From an uncultured Sutterella sp. (GTDB lineage Bacteria; Pseudomonadota; Gammaproteobacteria; Burkholderiales; Burkholderiaceae_F): DNA of 64,000 nt. The notes beneath the pieces were generated by a model. The model was not told the DNA's origin, searched no databases, and saw nothing but the letters and a program-made list of their open reading frames with translations. Numbering within the stretch: the first letter of the stretch is position 1; every line of letters starts with the position of its first letter. The stretch spans positions 1-64,000 of the forward strand of contig CAJMKD010000006.1 of assembly GCA_905213905.1 (NCBI GenBank), given 5' to 3'. Shown here piece by piece: positions 35,221 to 43,435 of the stretch. Position numbers and translations under genes: made by a program.

Positions 35221-36447
35221 ATGAACATCTTTCTAGTCATTTTGCTTGCCGCCGCAGCCATCGTGACGCTTCTGCGCTTCCGGCTTCCCATCGGCGTTGC
35301 AATCCTCACGGGCGGCCTCGTCATGTGGGTCTGCCTCGACCGCACGAGCGCCTCGCTCATCGAGTCCGCCGTGATGACCGTCAAGCTGCCGCGCACGTAC
35401 GACCTGCTTTTCTCGCTTTACTTCGTCATGTGCCTCGAGATCGAGCTGCGCCGCTCCGGCACGCTCGACGGGATGGTGAAGGCGCTCAACCGCCTCTTCA
35501 AGTCAACGCGCGTCACGCTTGCGACGATGCCCGCCTTCCTCGGCTTTCTGCCGTCGCTCGGCGGCGCGCGCTTCTCCGCGCCGATCGTGGAAGCGGCAAG
35601 CGCGAAGATGAACCTCAAGCCCGAAACCAAGGCCGCCATCAACTTCTGGTTCCGGCACATCTTTGATTTGCCGAGACCGAGCATTCCGTGCATGATCGTG
35701 GCCTGCGCATTTGCCGGCATCCATGTTTCCGACCTGGTGCTCCACCTGCTCTGGTACTCGGTTGCCGCCTTCGTGATCGGCTGGCTGGTGCTGCTCGCGC
35801 CTTTGAAAAAGTACGATCACATTTCCGAAGAAGAGAGCACGCTCGAAACGAAGCTGCAGAACCTCTTCGACGTCGTGCTTGCGATCGCGCCGGTGGTGGT
35901 AAATCTGCTCCTCATGATCGCCTTCGACATCTCAGCGGCGGTTTCGATGGGCATCGTCACGATGCTGATGATCCCTGTGCTGCGGCTTTGCGGCCGGCGC
36001 GCCAATCTTCGTGAAATCCTTGTTGGCGCGCTCGACTACAAGCTCCTCGGCAACGTGTGCCTCATCCTCTACTTCATTGGCCTGCTCACCACGACGGGCG
36101 CGCTCGACCAGATCGTCGACATCATGACGCACTCCTCAGTGCCGACCCCTGTCGTTTTCGCCGTCCTCTCCTTCATCATCGGCATGCTCACGGGCATGAG
36201 CCAGGGCTACATTTCGATGGTGATGCCGATTGCGGCTAGCATTTCCTTCGGCAGCATCGACTACGCAGGCCTGGCGATGGTCTTCGGCTGCGCTGGCCAG
36301 ATGATCACGCCGGTGCACCTCTGCTTCACGATTTCCGTCGACTACTTCAAGGCGAGCTTCTTCAAGACACTGAAGCCCGTGCTCCTCATTGTTGTGCCGC
36401 TCGTCGCAATCTTCTCGATCGTGACCTACTTCACCTGGGTAGGCTGA
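35221..36447 (+). CDS. DUF401 family membrane protein (ion-transporter superfamily)
   Basis: A 408-residue polytopic protein with about eleven hydrophobic segments. FLPSLGGARFSAPIVEAAS and NFWFRHIFDLPRPSIP match the DUF401 family, which is related to the citrate/gluconate-type IT superfamily. TGMSQGYISMVMPIA near the C-terminus mirrors the second inverted repeat. The substrate is unknown; the neighbouring M20 amidohydrolase and peptide-binding protein suggest acyl-amino-acid or peptide use. Confidence 0.8.
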   Translation: MNIFLVILLAAAAIVTLLRFRLPIGVAILTGGLVMWVCLDRTSASLIESAVMTVKLPRTYDLLFSLYFVMCLEIELRRSGTLDGMVKALNRLFKSTRVTLATMPAFLGFLPSLGGARFSAPIVEAASAKMNLKPETKAAINFWFRHIFDLPRPSIPCMIVACAFAGIHVSDLVLHLLWYSVAAFVIGWLVLLAPLKKYDHISEEESTLETKLQNLFDVVLAIAPVVVNLLLMIAFDISAAVSMGIVTMLMIPVLRLCGRRANLREILVGALDYKLLGNVCLILYFIGLLTTTGALDQIVDIMTHSSVPTPVVFAVLSFIIGMLTGMSQGYISMVMPIAASISFGSIDYAGLAMVFGCAGQMITPVHLCFTISVDYFKASFFKTLKPVLLIVVPLVAIFSIVTYFTWVG

Positions 36448-36472
36448 GCCGCGAAGTACGCGCCCATTATTT

Positions 36473-36507
36473 CGCCCGGCAGCCGCAACGGCTTGCCGGG
36501 CGTTTTT
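36473..36507. terminator. Strong terminator between DUF401 gene and M20 amidohydrolase gene
   Basis: CGCCCGGCA (36473-36481) pairs with TGCCGGGCG (36494-36502), then five T. It serves the plus-strand gene and lies just beyond the 3' end of the convergent one. Confidence 0.88.
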
Positions 36508-36532
36508 ATCCCTGCCTCAACTTTTGCGTTTT

Positions 36533-37744
36533 TCAGTGCGCCTGCGCCAATGCTTCAAGTCGCGCGCGCGTCAATTCACTGAAGAAGTACGCTGCCGAAG
36601 GCAGCACCGCATCGTTGAAGTCGTACTTCGGATTGTGCGACGCCGCACCGTGCGCTTCGTCAACGATGCCGATGCGGAACATGACCCCGGGCGCCTTCTT
36701 TTGGTATTCGGAAAAGTCTTCGCCGCCCGTCGTGCGCGGCGTCGTCTTGACGCACGCTTCGCCGAAGAGCTTCACGGCGAGCGTCCGGGCCGCTTCAGTG
36801 GCCGCCGGATCATTGACGACCACCGACGTCAAGCGGTCGTAGCGGACCTCGCCCGTACAGCCCTGCGCTGCGGCAATGTGCTCGGTCATGAGCCGCATCT
36901 GGCGCTCGACTTCGGTTCTGCAGGCTTCGCTGTAGGTGCGCACCGTGCCGCTCATGCGAAGCTCGTTCGGAATGACGTTGGGCGCATCGTACTTGCCGGC
37001 CTCGATCGAGGAAATTGAAAGCACAACCGGCTCAAGCGCATCGGTTTTTCTCGAAACAATCGTCTGCAGCGAGCTGATGAGAAGCCCTGCTGCGGGCATG
37101 GTGTCAATGCCCATGTGCGGGCGCGCCGCATGAATGCCGCGGCCGATGAGGCGAATGTAGAAGAAGTCGCAGGACGCCTGAAAAGGTCCCGAGCGGAAGG
37201 AGAATTCGCCCGCGGGCAGCATGGAGTCGTTGTGTGCGCCGTAAACCTCGGCAATGCCGTACTTCTCAAAAATGCCGCTCGCAACCACCGCCAAGGCGCC
37301 GCGCCCGATCTCTTCGGCTGGCTGGAAGATCGCCACGATGCGGCCGGGAAAGTCGCGGTGCGCGGCCAGGTAGCGCAGCGTCAGCATGAGCCAGGCGGCG
37401 TGCCCGTCGTGGCCGCAGGCATGATTGCGGCAGACTTTGGCCGCCCAGGGCGTGCCCGATTCGTCAGGCATCGAGAGCGCGTCGATGTCGGCGCGCAGCG
37501 CAATGGTCTTGCCTGGCCGATCGCCGTCGAGGACAACGATGAGGCCGCCCTTGACGGATTCTGCATCGATCTTTTCGATGCCGTAGCCGCGCAGCGTCCG
37601 CTCGATAAGCGCGCACGTGCGCCCCGTATCAAAGCCGAGCTCCGGATTCGAATGAATGTCGCGCCGGATCGCCGCCGCTTCGTCCGCCCAAGCCAGGAGC
37701 TCCGGCGGAAGCTTGTCAGCATGAAGCCATTTTTCAGTGCGCAT
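36533..37744 (-). CDS. M20D amidohydrolase/peptidase (hippurate-hydrolase-like)
   Basis: A 403-residue metal-dependent amidohydrolase of the HipO/ILR1 group that cleaves N-acyl amino acids or similar amides. RADIDALSMPDESG, CRNHACGHDGHAAWL (metal ligands Cys and His), QPAEEIGRGA (catalytic Glu) and TTGGEDFSEY are in the expected order. A dimerisation domain sits in the middle (RGIHAARPHMGIDTMPAAG). No signal peptide. The start has GGGAGG upstream. It diverges from a peptide-binding protein gene, which suggests a joint role in using peptides or conjugates. Confidence 0.9.
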   Translation of the reverse strand: MRTEKWLHADKLPPELLAWADEAAAIRRDIHSNPELGFDTGRTCALIERTLRGYGIEKIDAESVKGGLIVVLDGDRPGKTIALRADIDALSMPDESGTPWAAKVCRNHACGHDGHAAWLMLTLRYLAAHRDFPGRIVAIFQPAEEIGRGALAVVASGIFEKYGIAEVYGAHNDSMLPAGEFSFRSGPFQASCDFFYIRLIGRGIHAARPHMGIDTMPAAGLLISSLQTIVSRKTDALEPVVLSISSIEAGKYDAPNVIPNELRMSGTVRTYSEACRTEVERQMRLMTEHIAAAQGCTGEVRYDRLTSVVVNDPAATEAARTLAVKLFGEACVKTTPRTTGGEDFSEYQKKAPGVMFRIGIVDEAHGAASHNPKYDFNDAVLPSAAYFFSELTRARLEALAQAH

Positions 37745-38001
37745 GAATTGCCTCCCGCAGGTGATGAATGCCGTTCATTCGATATTAGGACCGGCGCCGC
37801 CGGGCGCCCCTCGGACGAGCGAACCGACGGCCAGACAAAGTCGCGCTTTCTTGATGCCGCTCGCGGACGCCTTCGGCAAATGCCTTAACGCCCAAGGCGT
37901 TGCAGGCGGCTCGAAACGAAGAAGATGAACGAATGGCAGCGCTTTTTCCCCTCGAAAGGCTTTCGCCAATCCAATCAACTTCCACGCTGAAGGTGACAAC
38001 T

Positions 38002-39585
38002 ATGCAGTCGAAGACAAACGCCAAACGGTACGGTTTCCGCTTTTTCCCGCAGGGCGGCCGCCTTATTGCGGCCTGCGCCGCTGCGGCGCTCGTCGGCATT
38101 TCAGGCGCATCCGCCAAGGATCTGACCGTGGCCGTCGGCGCGGCATTCTCCACGCTGGACCCCTACGACTGCCCCGACGTGCTCACGCGCATCTGCGCCA
38201 AATCGATCTACGAAGGCCTCTTCACCTTCGACAAGAACCTCAAGCCAGTGCCGGAGCTCGCCGAATCCTATGAAGTTTCCCCCGACGCGCTTGTCTATAC
38301 CGTGAAGCTCAAGACGGGCGTCAAGTTCCATGACGGCACGGACTTCAATGCCGACGCGGTCAAGGTGAACTTCGACCGCTTTTTGAATCCGGACAACCAC
38401 CTCAACCGCTACTCGGCCTATTCGATGATCGACAAGGTCGAGGCGCTCGATCCGGCAACCGTTCGCTTCACGCTCAAGAAGCCCACCGCAGGCTTCATCG
38501 GCCGGCTCGCCGCCACGACGCCGCAGATGATCTGCCCGAGCTTCGTTGAAAAGTACGGCAAGGGCAAGCAACTCGCGACGCGCGCCTGCGGCACCGGCCC
38601 CTACGTTTTCGAAAGCTTCAATCCGAACGACGGCCTTCGCGTCAAAAAGAACCCCAACTACCGCGTTGCCGGACTGCCGAAGCTCGATTCAATCCACTGG
38701 GTGCCGGTGATTGAAAACGCCACGCGCGCAGCCATGCTCCGCACGGGCGAAGCGCAGTACGTCTCGCCCATGCCGCTCGAACAGATCGCGCAGCTCAAGG
38801 AAGACAAATCGATTGTCATCCAGTCGATGCCGTCCCTCATGTCGCGCTACCTCTCGATCAACAACCGCGTGAAGCCTTTTACCGACAAGCGCGTTCGCGA
38901 AGCCATCAACTACGCCATCAACAAGGAGGCGCTCTGCAAAGTGGCCTATGCAGGCTACGCCGTGCCGATGTCGGGCATCATTCCCCCAAAGCTCCCGACG
39001 AGCCTCAAGATGGGCCCCTGGCCTTATGATCCCAAGAAGGCGCGCGAACTTCTGAAGGAAGCGGGGTATCCGAACGGCTTTGAAACGACGCTCTGGTCAG
39101 GCTACTCGAACACGACCGCTTCGAAAGCCGTGCAGTTCATCCAGCAGCAGCTCCGTCAGGTCGGCATCAAGGTGACGACGCGCCTCTTGGAGCCGGGCGT
39201 GCGCACGAGCGAGGTCTACAGCGTGCAGAACCCGGACGACGCCAAGTCGCGCCTCTACTACATCGGCTGGGCCGATTCGACGATGGACCCGGACCTCACG
39301 ATCCGCCCGGTGCTCGACAGCCGCGAAGCGCCGCCCAAGTTCATGAACTCCGCCTACTACAACAATCCGAAGCTCGACGAAATCCTCGACAAGGCGCAGG
39401 TTGAAACCGATGCCGCGAAGCGTCAGGCGCTCTACGACGAAGCGCAGCGCCTCGTCTGGAATGATGCGCCGTGGGCATTTCTCCTTTACGAAGAAAATAC
39501 GGCAGGCGCGAGCGTGCATCTCAAGAACTTCTCGCTTCGCCCCGACGGCGGCTTTGACTTCTACAACGCCTACTGGGAGGAATAA
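38002..39585 (+). CDS. ABC transporter periplasmic peptide-binding protein (SBP_bac_5, GsiB/DppA-like)
   Basis: The ATG at 38002 with AAGGTGA upstream encodes 527 residues. A Sec signal with hydrophobic core LIAACAAAALVGIS ends near SASAKD. The body matches family 5 solute-binding proteins: YEGLFTFDKNLKPVPELAESYEV, YTVKLKTGVKFHDGTDF, RVREAINYAINKEAL and the C-terminal NDAPWAFLLYEEN. Such proteins bind di/oligopeptides or glutathione. No permease or ATPase genes lie nearby, so it is an orphan receptor in this window. The frame is open to 37900, but that extension would spoil the signal peptide. Confidence 0.9.
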   Translation: MQSKTNAKRYGFRFFPQGGRLIAACAAAALVGISGASAKDLTVAVGAAFSTLDPYDCPDVLTRICAKSIYEGLFTFDKNLKPVPELAESYEVSPDALVYTVKLKTGVKFHDGTDFNADAVKVNFDRFLNPDNHLNRYSAYSMIDKVEALDPATVRFTLKKPTAGFIGRLAATTPQMICPSFVEKYGKGKQLATRACGTGPYVFESFNPNDGLRVKKNPNYRVAGLPKLDSIHWVPVIENATRAAMLRTGEAQYVSPMPLEQIAQLKEDKSIVIQSMPSLMSRYLSINNRVKPFTDKRVREAINYAINKEALCKVAYAGYAVPMSGIIPPKLPTSLKMGPWPYDPKKARELLKEAGYPNGFETTLWSGYSNTTASKAVQFIQQQLRQVGIKVTTRLLEPGVRTSEVYSVQNPDDAKSRLYYIGWADSTMDPDLTIRPVLDSREAPPKFMNSAYYNNPKLDEILDKAQVETDAAKRQALYDEAQRLVWNDAPWAFLLYEENTAGASVHLKNFSLRPDGGFDFYNAYWEE

Positions 39586-39616
39586 AAGCGCTTAACCGCG
39601 CTTGAGAGCCTTGCGC

Positions 39617-39652
39617 AAAGCGTCCGAGTGCATGCCGCCCTCGGGCGCTTTT
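39617..39652 (+). terminator. Terminator after the peptide-binding protein
   Basis: AAAGCG-T-CCGAG pairs with CTCGG-G-CGCTTT, followed by TTGCTTTT. Confidence 0.72.
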
Positions 39653-39914
39653 GCTTTTGCGAGGCGCATCATGCGATTCGTTAAGACGCTGCTATGCGGC
39701 TGCGAGTAGAATGCCAACTTTCACGGTTCTTCTTCGGAGCGCCCGATTCGGACGGTCCCGCAGAAGTCCGGCTCGCGCCCGGAAGGCGCTTTACGCCGAC
39801 GCACGCCGTCCCCATTGCGCCGCCGACGCCGGCACCCCGATTACCTTACGCTCCGCTCGAGACCGCCGCACCTGCGCCGGCTGCGAACGGATGCAGCTTT
39901 CGTTTTTTTGAGTC
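39653..39914 (+). promoter_or_regulatory. gltX upstream region
   Basis: A TAGAAT hexamer near 39708 is a possible -10, but its upstream partner is poor. The rest is GC-rich with no recognised gene. The gltX ATG has only a weak GAG before it. Confidence 0.3.
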
Positions 39915-41309
39915 ATGAAAGAAATTCGCACCCGCATCGCCCCGAGTCCGACGGGCATGATGCACCTCGGCACGGCGCGCACCGCCATCTACTGCTGGGC
40001 CGTCGCCCGCCACTTCGGCGGCAAGTTCCTGCTGCGCATTGAAGACACCGACCAGGTCCGTTCGACGAAGGAAGCCGTTCAGGTCATTCTCGACGGCATG
40101 AAGTGGCTCAACCTCGACTACGACGAAGGTCCCATCTATCAGATGGACCGTCTCGCCCGCTACCAGGAAGTCGTCGATCAGCTGCTCGCCTCCGGCCACG
40201 CGTACTACTGCTACGCCACGCCCGAAGAGCTCGACGCCATGCGCGAAGAGCAGAAGCGCCTCGGCCTCAAGCCCCGCTACGACGGCCGCTGGCGTCCTGA
40301 AAACGCCAAGGGCAAGCCCATTCCCGAAGGCGTCAAGCCCGTCGTGCGCTTCCGCAACCCGGATGAAGGCACCGTCACTTGGAACGACGCCGTCTACGGC
40401 CCGATCACGGTCGCCAACAGCGAGCTCGACGACCTCATCATCATGCGCAACGGCATCCCCACCTACAACTTCGCAGTCGTCGTCGACGACTGGGACATGA
40501 AGGTGAGCCACGTCATCCGCGGCGCCGACCACATCAACAACACGCCGCGCCAGATCAACATCTACAACGCGCTTGGCGCCGAAGTGCCGGTCTTTGCGCA
40601 CCTGCCCCTCATCTGCGGCCCGGACGGCCAGAAGCTCTCGAAGCGCCACGGCACGGTGTCCGTGCTCGAGTACGAAAAGCAGGGCTATCTCCCCGAAGCA
40701 ATCTTCAATTACCTCGCCCGTCTCGGCTGGGGCCACGGGAACATGGAAAAGTTCTCCCGCGAAGAACTGGCGAAGATCTTCGAGCTCTCCGACTGCTCGC
40801 GTGCTTCTGCCCGCATCGACTGGAAGAAGCTCGACTGGCTCAATCAGCAGTACATGAAGGAAGCCGACGACAAGCGCCTGGCCGAGCTCGTGAAGCCGCG
40901 CATCGAAGCGCGCGGCGGCTGCATCGAGAAGGGGCCGTGCCTCGCAGAAGTCTGCGCGCTCCTCAAGAGCCGCTCCGCAACGCTCGAAAAGCTCGCCGAG
41001 AGCGCCCTCTTCTTCTACGTCGACCCGAAGGTCGACGCCGATGCCGCAGCGGCGGCGCTCGCTTCGGGCGGCCGTGAAGCACTGGCGCTCTTCGGCGAAA
41101 AGCTCGCTGCGCTCTCGGAAGTGACACCTGAAAATGTCTACCACGCCATCCAGGCCGTGATGACCGAACAGGGCATCCCGATGAAGGTGCTCGCCACGCC
41201 CCTGCGCGTCGTTGTCTGCGCCGCCGACCGCACGCCGCAGATCGACATCACGCTCTGCCTGATCGGCCGCGACAAGGTGCTCGAACGCATCAAGGCCGCG
41301 CTCGCCTGA
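39915..41309 (+). CDS. gltX: Glutamyl-tRNA synthetase
   Basis: GltX (464 residues) charges tRNA-Glu in the cytoplasm. The HIGH-type motif is PSPTGMMHLGTART (about 11-24) and the KMSKS-type motif is KLSKRHG (about 243-249). DDWDMKVSHVIRGADHINNTPRQ is typical. Length is normal for bacterial class Ib GluRS. A tRNA-Glu gene lies 145 bp downstream. Confidence 0.98.
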   Translation: MKEIRTRIAPSPTGMMHLGTARTAIYCWAVARHFGGKFLLRIEDTDQVRSTKEAVQVILDGMKWLNLDYDEGPIYQMDRLARYQEVVDQLLASGHAYYCYATPEELDAMREEQKRLGLKPRYDGRWRPENAKGKPIPEGVKPVVRFRNPDEGTVTWNDAVYGPITVANSELDDLIIMRNGIPTYNFAVVVDDWDMKVSHVIRGADHINNTPRQINIYNALGAEVPVFAHLPLICGPDGQKLSKRHGTVSVLEYEKQGYLPEAIFNYLARLGWGHGNMEKFSREELAKIFELSDCSRASARIDWKKLDWLNQQYMKEADDKRLAELVKPRIEARGGCIEKGPCLAEVCALLKSRSATLEKLAESALFFYVDPKVDADAAAAALASGGREALALFGEKLAALSEVTPENVYHAIQAVMTEQGIPMKVLATPLRVVVCAADRTPQIDITLCLIGRDKVLERIKAALA

Positions 41310-41326
41310 AAGGCGTAATTCTTAGG

Positions 41327-41367
41327 AAAAGCCGCCCGCGACAGTGCAACGTTCCGGGCGGCTTTTT
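41327..41367 (+). terminator. gltX terminator
   Basis: AAAAGCCGCCCG pairs with CGGGCGGCTTTTT around a 16-nt loop. Confidence 0.88.
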
Positions 41368-41387
41368 CGTTGCCTTGAGCGCCCTGC

Positions 41388-41439
41388 AATAATGCAAGTC
41401 AAAATTCGATTTGCATTATTTGATCAAAGAGCATAGAAT
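41388..41439 (+). promoter_or_regulatory. tRNA-Glu promoter with an overlapping inverted repeat
   Basis: TTGCAT (41411-41416) and TAGAAT (41434-41439) are separated by 17 bp, a good sigma-70 promoter 16 bp before the tRNA. The 10-bp inverted repeat AATAATGCAA (41388-41397) / TTGCATTATT (41411-41420) covers the -35 and could be a regulator site. Confidence 0.7.
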
Positions 41440-41454
41440 TCGTCTTCTCTTGAA

Positions 41455-41530
41455 GTCCCTATCGTCTAGAGGCCTAGGACAGCAGCCCCTCACGCTGCGA
41501 ACTCCGGTTCGAATCCGGATGGGGACGCCA
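41455..41530 (+). tRNA. tRNA-Glu (anticodon CUC), unusual C33
   Basis: The cloverleaf is 76 nt with encoded CCA. Acceptor GTCCCTA/TGGGGAC, anticodon stem GCAGC/GCTGC, T arm CTCCGG-TTCGAAT-CCGGAT style with TTCGAAT loop, and the GTCTAGAGGCCTAGGAC D arm typical of tRNA-Glu. The anticodon loop reads CCCTCAC, so the anticodon is CTC, and position 33 is C rather than the near-universal U. It may be a minor isoacceptor for GAG codons. Confidence 0.93.
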
Positions 41531-41568
41531 ATTCAATTTCAAGCGGCTTTTCAAGCCCTCTCAAAGTG

Positions 41569-41596
41569 AGCCTTCGGTTGTGCCGGAGGCTTTTTT
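41569..41596 (+). terminator. tRNA-Glu terminator
   Basis: AGCCTTCGG pairs with CCGGAGGCT, followed by six T, about 40 bp after the tRNA. Confidence 0.82.
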
Positions 41597-41806
41597 GTTG
41601 CCTCAGCTTGGCTCCATCGGCTTGGTTGCCTCTCATGAAGCTGGCGAAGGGAAAACAGCCTGCGGCGCGCTCCGGCGGCGAGCGCGCCCTCGCCCTTTGC
41701 CGTGCAAGGCTTCGAGCGCATCGTGCAAGGCAGGCGCTACGCCAATCGGTATCATCACAAATGCGCCGGAGATGTCCGGCTTCTTTTTCCCCAAGCCTCT
41801 CTAGAG

Positions 41807-42661
41807 ATGCCGACCATGCAGATCACTTCCGACAAAGAAAGCCTTCGTGCCGAAGGACTTTCACGCGAGGAAATCAACGACCCCGACCTTCTGCCGCGCA
41901 TTCGCCGTTACTGGGACGAGCGAGCGCAAGGCTTCAGCAAGACCCGCGCTTTTGAGCTGGCCGGTCCGCTCAAAGCGCGATGGTCGGCAGAAATTGAACC
42001 GGAAATCCGAGCTCTGCAGAAAAAAGCAGAACGCCCCTTCAAGCGCAAGATCGAAGTGCTCGACGTCGGCACAGGCACGGGCTTTCTCGCGATTCTGGCC
42101 GCTGAGCTCGGCGCACGCGCCGTTGGCGCCGATCTCTCGAGCGAAATGGTTGCAGCCGCAGAACAAAGCGCGCAGGCCGCAGGCGTGGGCGACGAGACGC
42201 TCTTCATAACAGCCAACGCAGAACGCATCCCCTATTTCGGCGACGAACGCTTTGACCTCATCGTCTCGAGAAACCTCGTCTGGACGCTGCCGTCGCCCGC
42301 TGCGGCCTACCGCGAGTGGCAGCGCCTGCTGCGCCCGGGCGGACGCCTCGTCATTTTCGACGCCGACTACGGCGCCGTGTCGTTTGCGAAGCTCACAGCC
42401 TCGCTTGAAGCCGAGGGCGTCGAGAATGCGCACGAGGGCATTCAAGAATCCACGCTCGACGAATGCGATGCCATCAAGGCGCAGCTCGCCATCAGCGCCA
42501 AGCGCCGTCCGGCCTGGGATGCAGAATGCCTCGCGAAGCTCGGCTTCAAAGACATTGAAACGGATGAAAAGCTTTCCTCGCGCATCTACCTCGAACGCGA
42601 CGAAGCCTGGAATCCTGTGCCGATGTTCGTCATTCGGGCGACGAAGCCAGAGCGCGAATGA
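41807..42661 (+). CDS. Class I SAM-dependent methyltransferase
   Basis: A protein of about 284 residues from the ATG at 41807 (another ATG at 41816 is equally possible; the frame is open to 41702). VLDVGTGTGFLAILAAELGA is motif I of the SAM-binding fold, VGADLSSEMVAAAE carries the acidic ribose contact, and LLRPGGRLVIFDADYG is motif post-III, as in UbiE/type-11 methyltransferases. The substrate is unknown. It stands between tRNA-Glu and an AbrB-type gene. Confidence 0.8.
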   Translation: MPTMQITSDKESLRAEGLSREEINDPDLLPRIRRYWDERAQGFSKTRAFELAGPLKARWSAEIEPEIRALQKKAERPFKRKIEVLDVGTGTGFLAILAAELGARAVGADLSSEMVAAAEQSAQAAGVGDETLFITANAERIPYFGDERFDLIVSRNLVWTLPSPAAAYREWQRLLRPGGRLVIFDADYGAVSFAKLTASLEAEGVENAHEGIQESTLDECDAIKAQLAISAKRRPAWDAECLAKLGFKDIETDEKLSSRIYLERDEAWNPVPMFVIRATKPERE

Positions 42662-42691
42662 ATGCTGCGGCCCGTGCGCTTTCTGATGCGC

Positions 42692-42940
42692 TCAGAGGCC
42701 GCCCGCTAAAAGCGCAAGCACGCCGCCCGATGCTGCGCGAGGGGCCGCGCTTTTCGAGCGAAGCGGCGCAGCGCGGCGCCGCTCAAATCTCGGCCGCGTC
42801 TCCTCAGCCTTTCTCACTGTCACGGTGCCGTCGTCGTCAACGGCGAACTCAACGCATGAGCTCCCTTCTTCAAGGCCCAAAAATTCACGAATTTCCTTGG
42901 GGATCGTGACCTGCCCCTTGATGGTGAGACGATGCGACAT
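42692..42940 (-). CDS. AbrB/MazE-type DNA-binding protein (orphan antitoxin-like)
   Basis: An 82-residue protein with an N-terminal SpoVT-AbrB swapped-hairpin domain: MSHRLTIKGQVTIPKEIREFL, where GQVTIPKEIR is the signature. The C-terminal half is arginine/alanine-rich and ends in LLAGGL. The ATG at 42940 has AGGAG upstream. AbrB-type proteins often act as antitoxins, but no toxin gene is seen on either side: downstream is the convergent methyltransferase, upstream is noncoding. Confidence 0.78.
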   Translation of the reverse strand: MSHRLTIKGQVTIPKEIREFLGLEEGSSCVEFAVDDDGTVTVRKAEETRPRFERRRAAPLRSKSAAPRAASGGVLALLAGGL

Positions 42941-43105
42941 TGTCTGCTCCTCTTTAGCCGTCTTCGGCAACCAGCCAGGCTCGGCAATCCGGAAACAAAT
43001 CCGCCCGGGCGCTCAAGATGCGGCGCGCCCTCGCCAAAAGTGTTTCATTCGTTCTCGATCGGCCGGTTTCCCGTCTGCGCAGCGAAATGCCGGAAGCGCA
43101 AAACG

Positions 43106-43140
43106 AAAAACCTCCCGAGTCGACAATGACGCGAGAGGTT
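43106..43140 (-). terminator. Minus-strand intrinsic terminator
   Basis: On the minus strand AACCTC-T-CG pairs with CG-G-GAGGTT and is followed by TTTTTCG. It lies about 300 bp past the rhlE stop. Confidence 0.65.
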
Positions 43141-43332
43141 CGCAGACAGACAGCGCCGCTTGCAGCTCCTGGTGCTGTCAGATCACAAATCCCGCTTTGT
43201 TGCCTGCATCCGCGACGCAGACCACATTGGACGCGCTCCACGAGCTTGTCCGGCCACCTTGCCCGGGGGGTTAGAAAAGCGTCTTTCGGTTATGAGCCGC
43301 TCAGAACGCTCTCGGTCAGCAGGTTGGCATGA

Positions 43333-43348
43333 GGTCTGTATACAGACC
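43333..43348. promoter_or_regulatory. 16-bp perfect palindrome, possible operator
   Basis: GGTCTGTATACAGACC is fully self-complementary, with a TGTATACA core resembling GntR-family sites. The enteric LexA spacing (CTG-N10-CAG) is not met. Confidence 0.35.
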
Positions 43349-43435
43349 CCAATTCGTCATGTCGTTTGTTAAGTATGCCGCAGAATCGGCAAAAAGGCAA
43401 TGCCTTCTCGACCAAAACGGTCGGAAAAGCGCACA

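Larger units (their letters stand above)
42941..43435. other. 495-bp gap between AbrB-type gene and rhlE
   Basis: It contains a minus-strand terminator (43106-43140) and the perfect 16-bp palindrome GGTCTGTATACAGACC (43333-43348). No coding sequence or known RNA (4.5S, 6S and RNase P features were looked for) was recognised between them. The segment may be a long rhlE 3' UTR or hold a small RNA on the minus strand. Confidence 0.35.

Noticed and set aside
43141..43332. A known structural RNA (4.5S, 6S, RNase P) between palindrome and terminator
   Set aside because: None of the conserved cores of these RNAs could be found on either strand.
43333..43348. LexA site at GGTCTGTATACAGACC
   Set aside because: The CTG and CAG triplets are only 4 bp apart, not 10.
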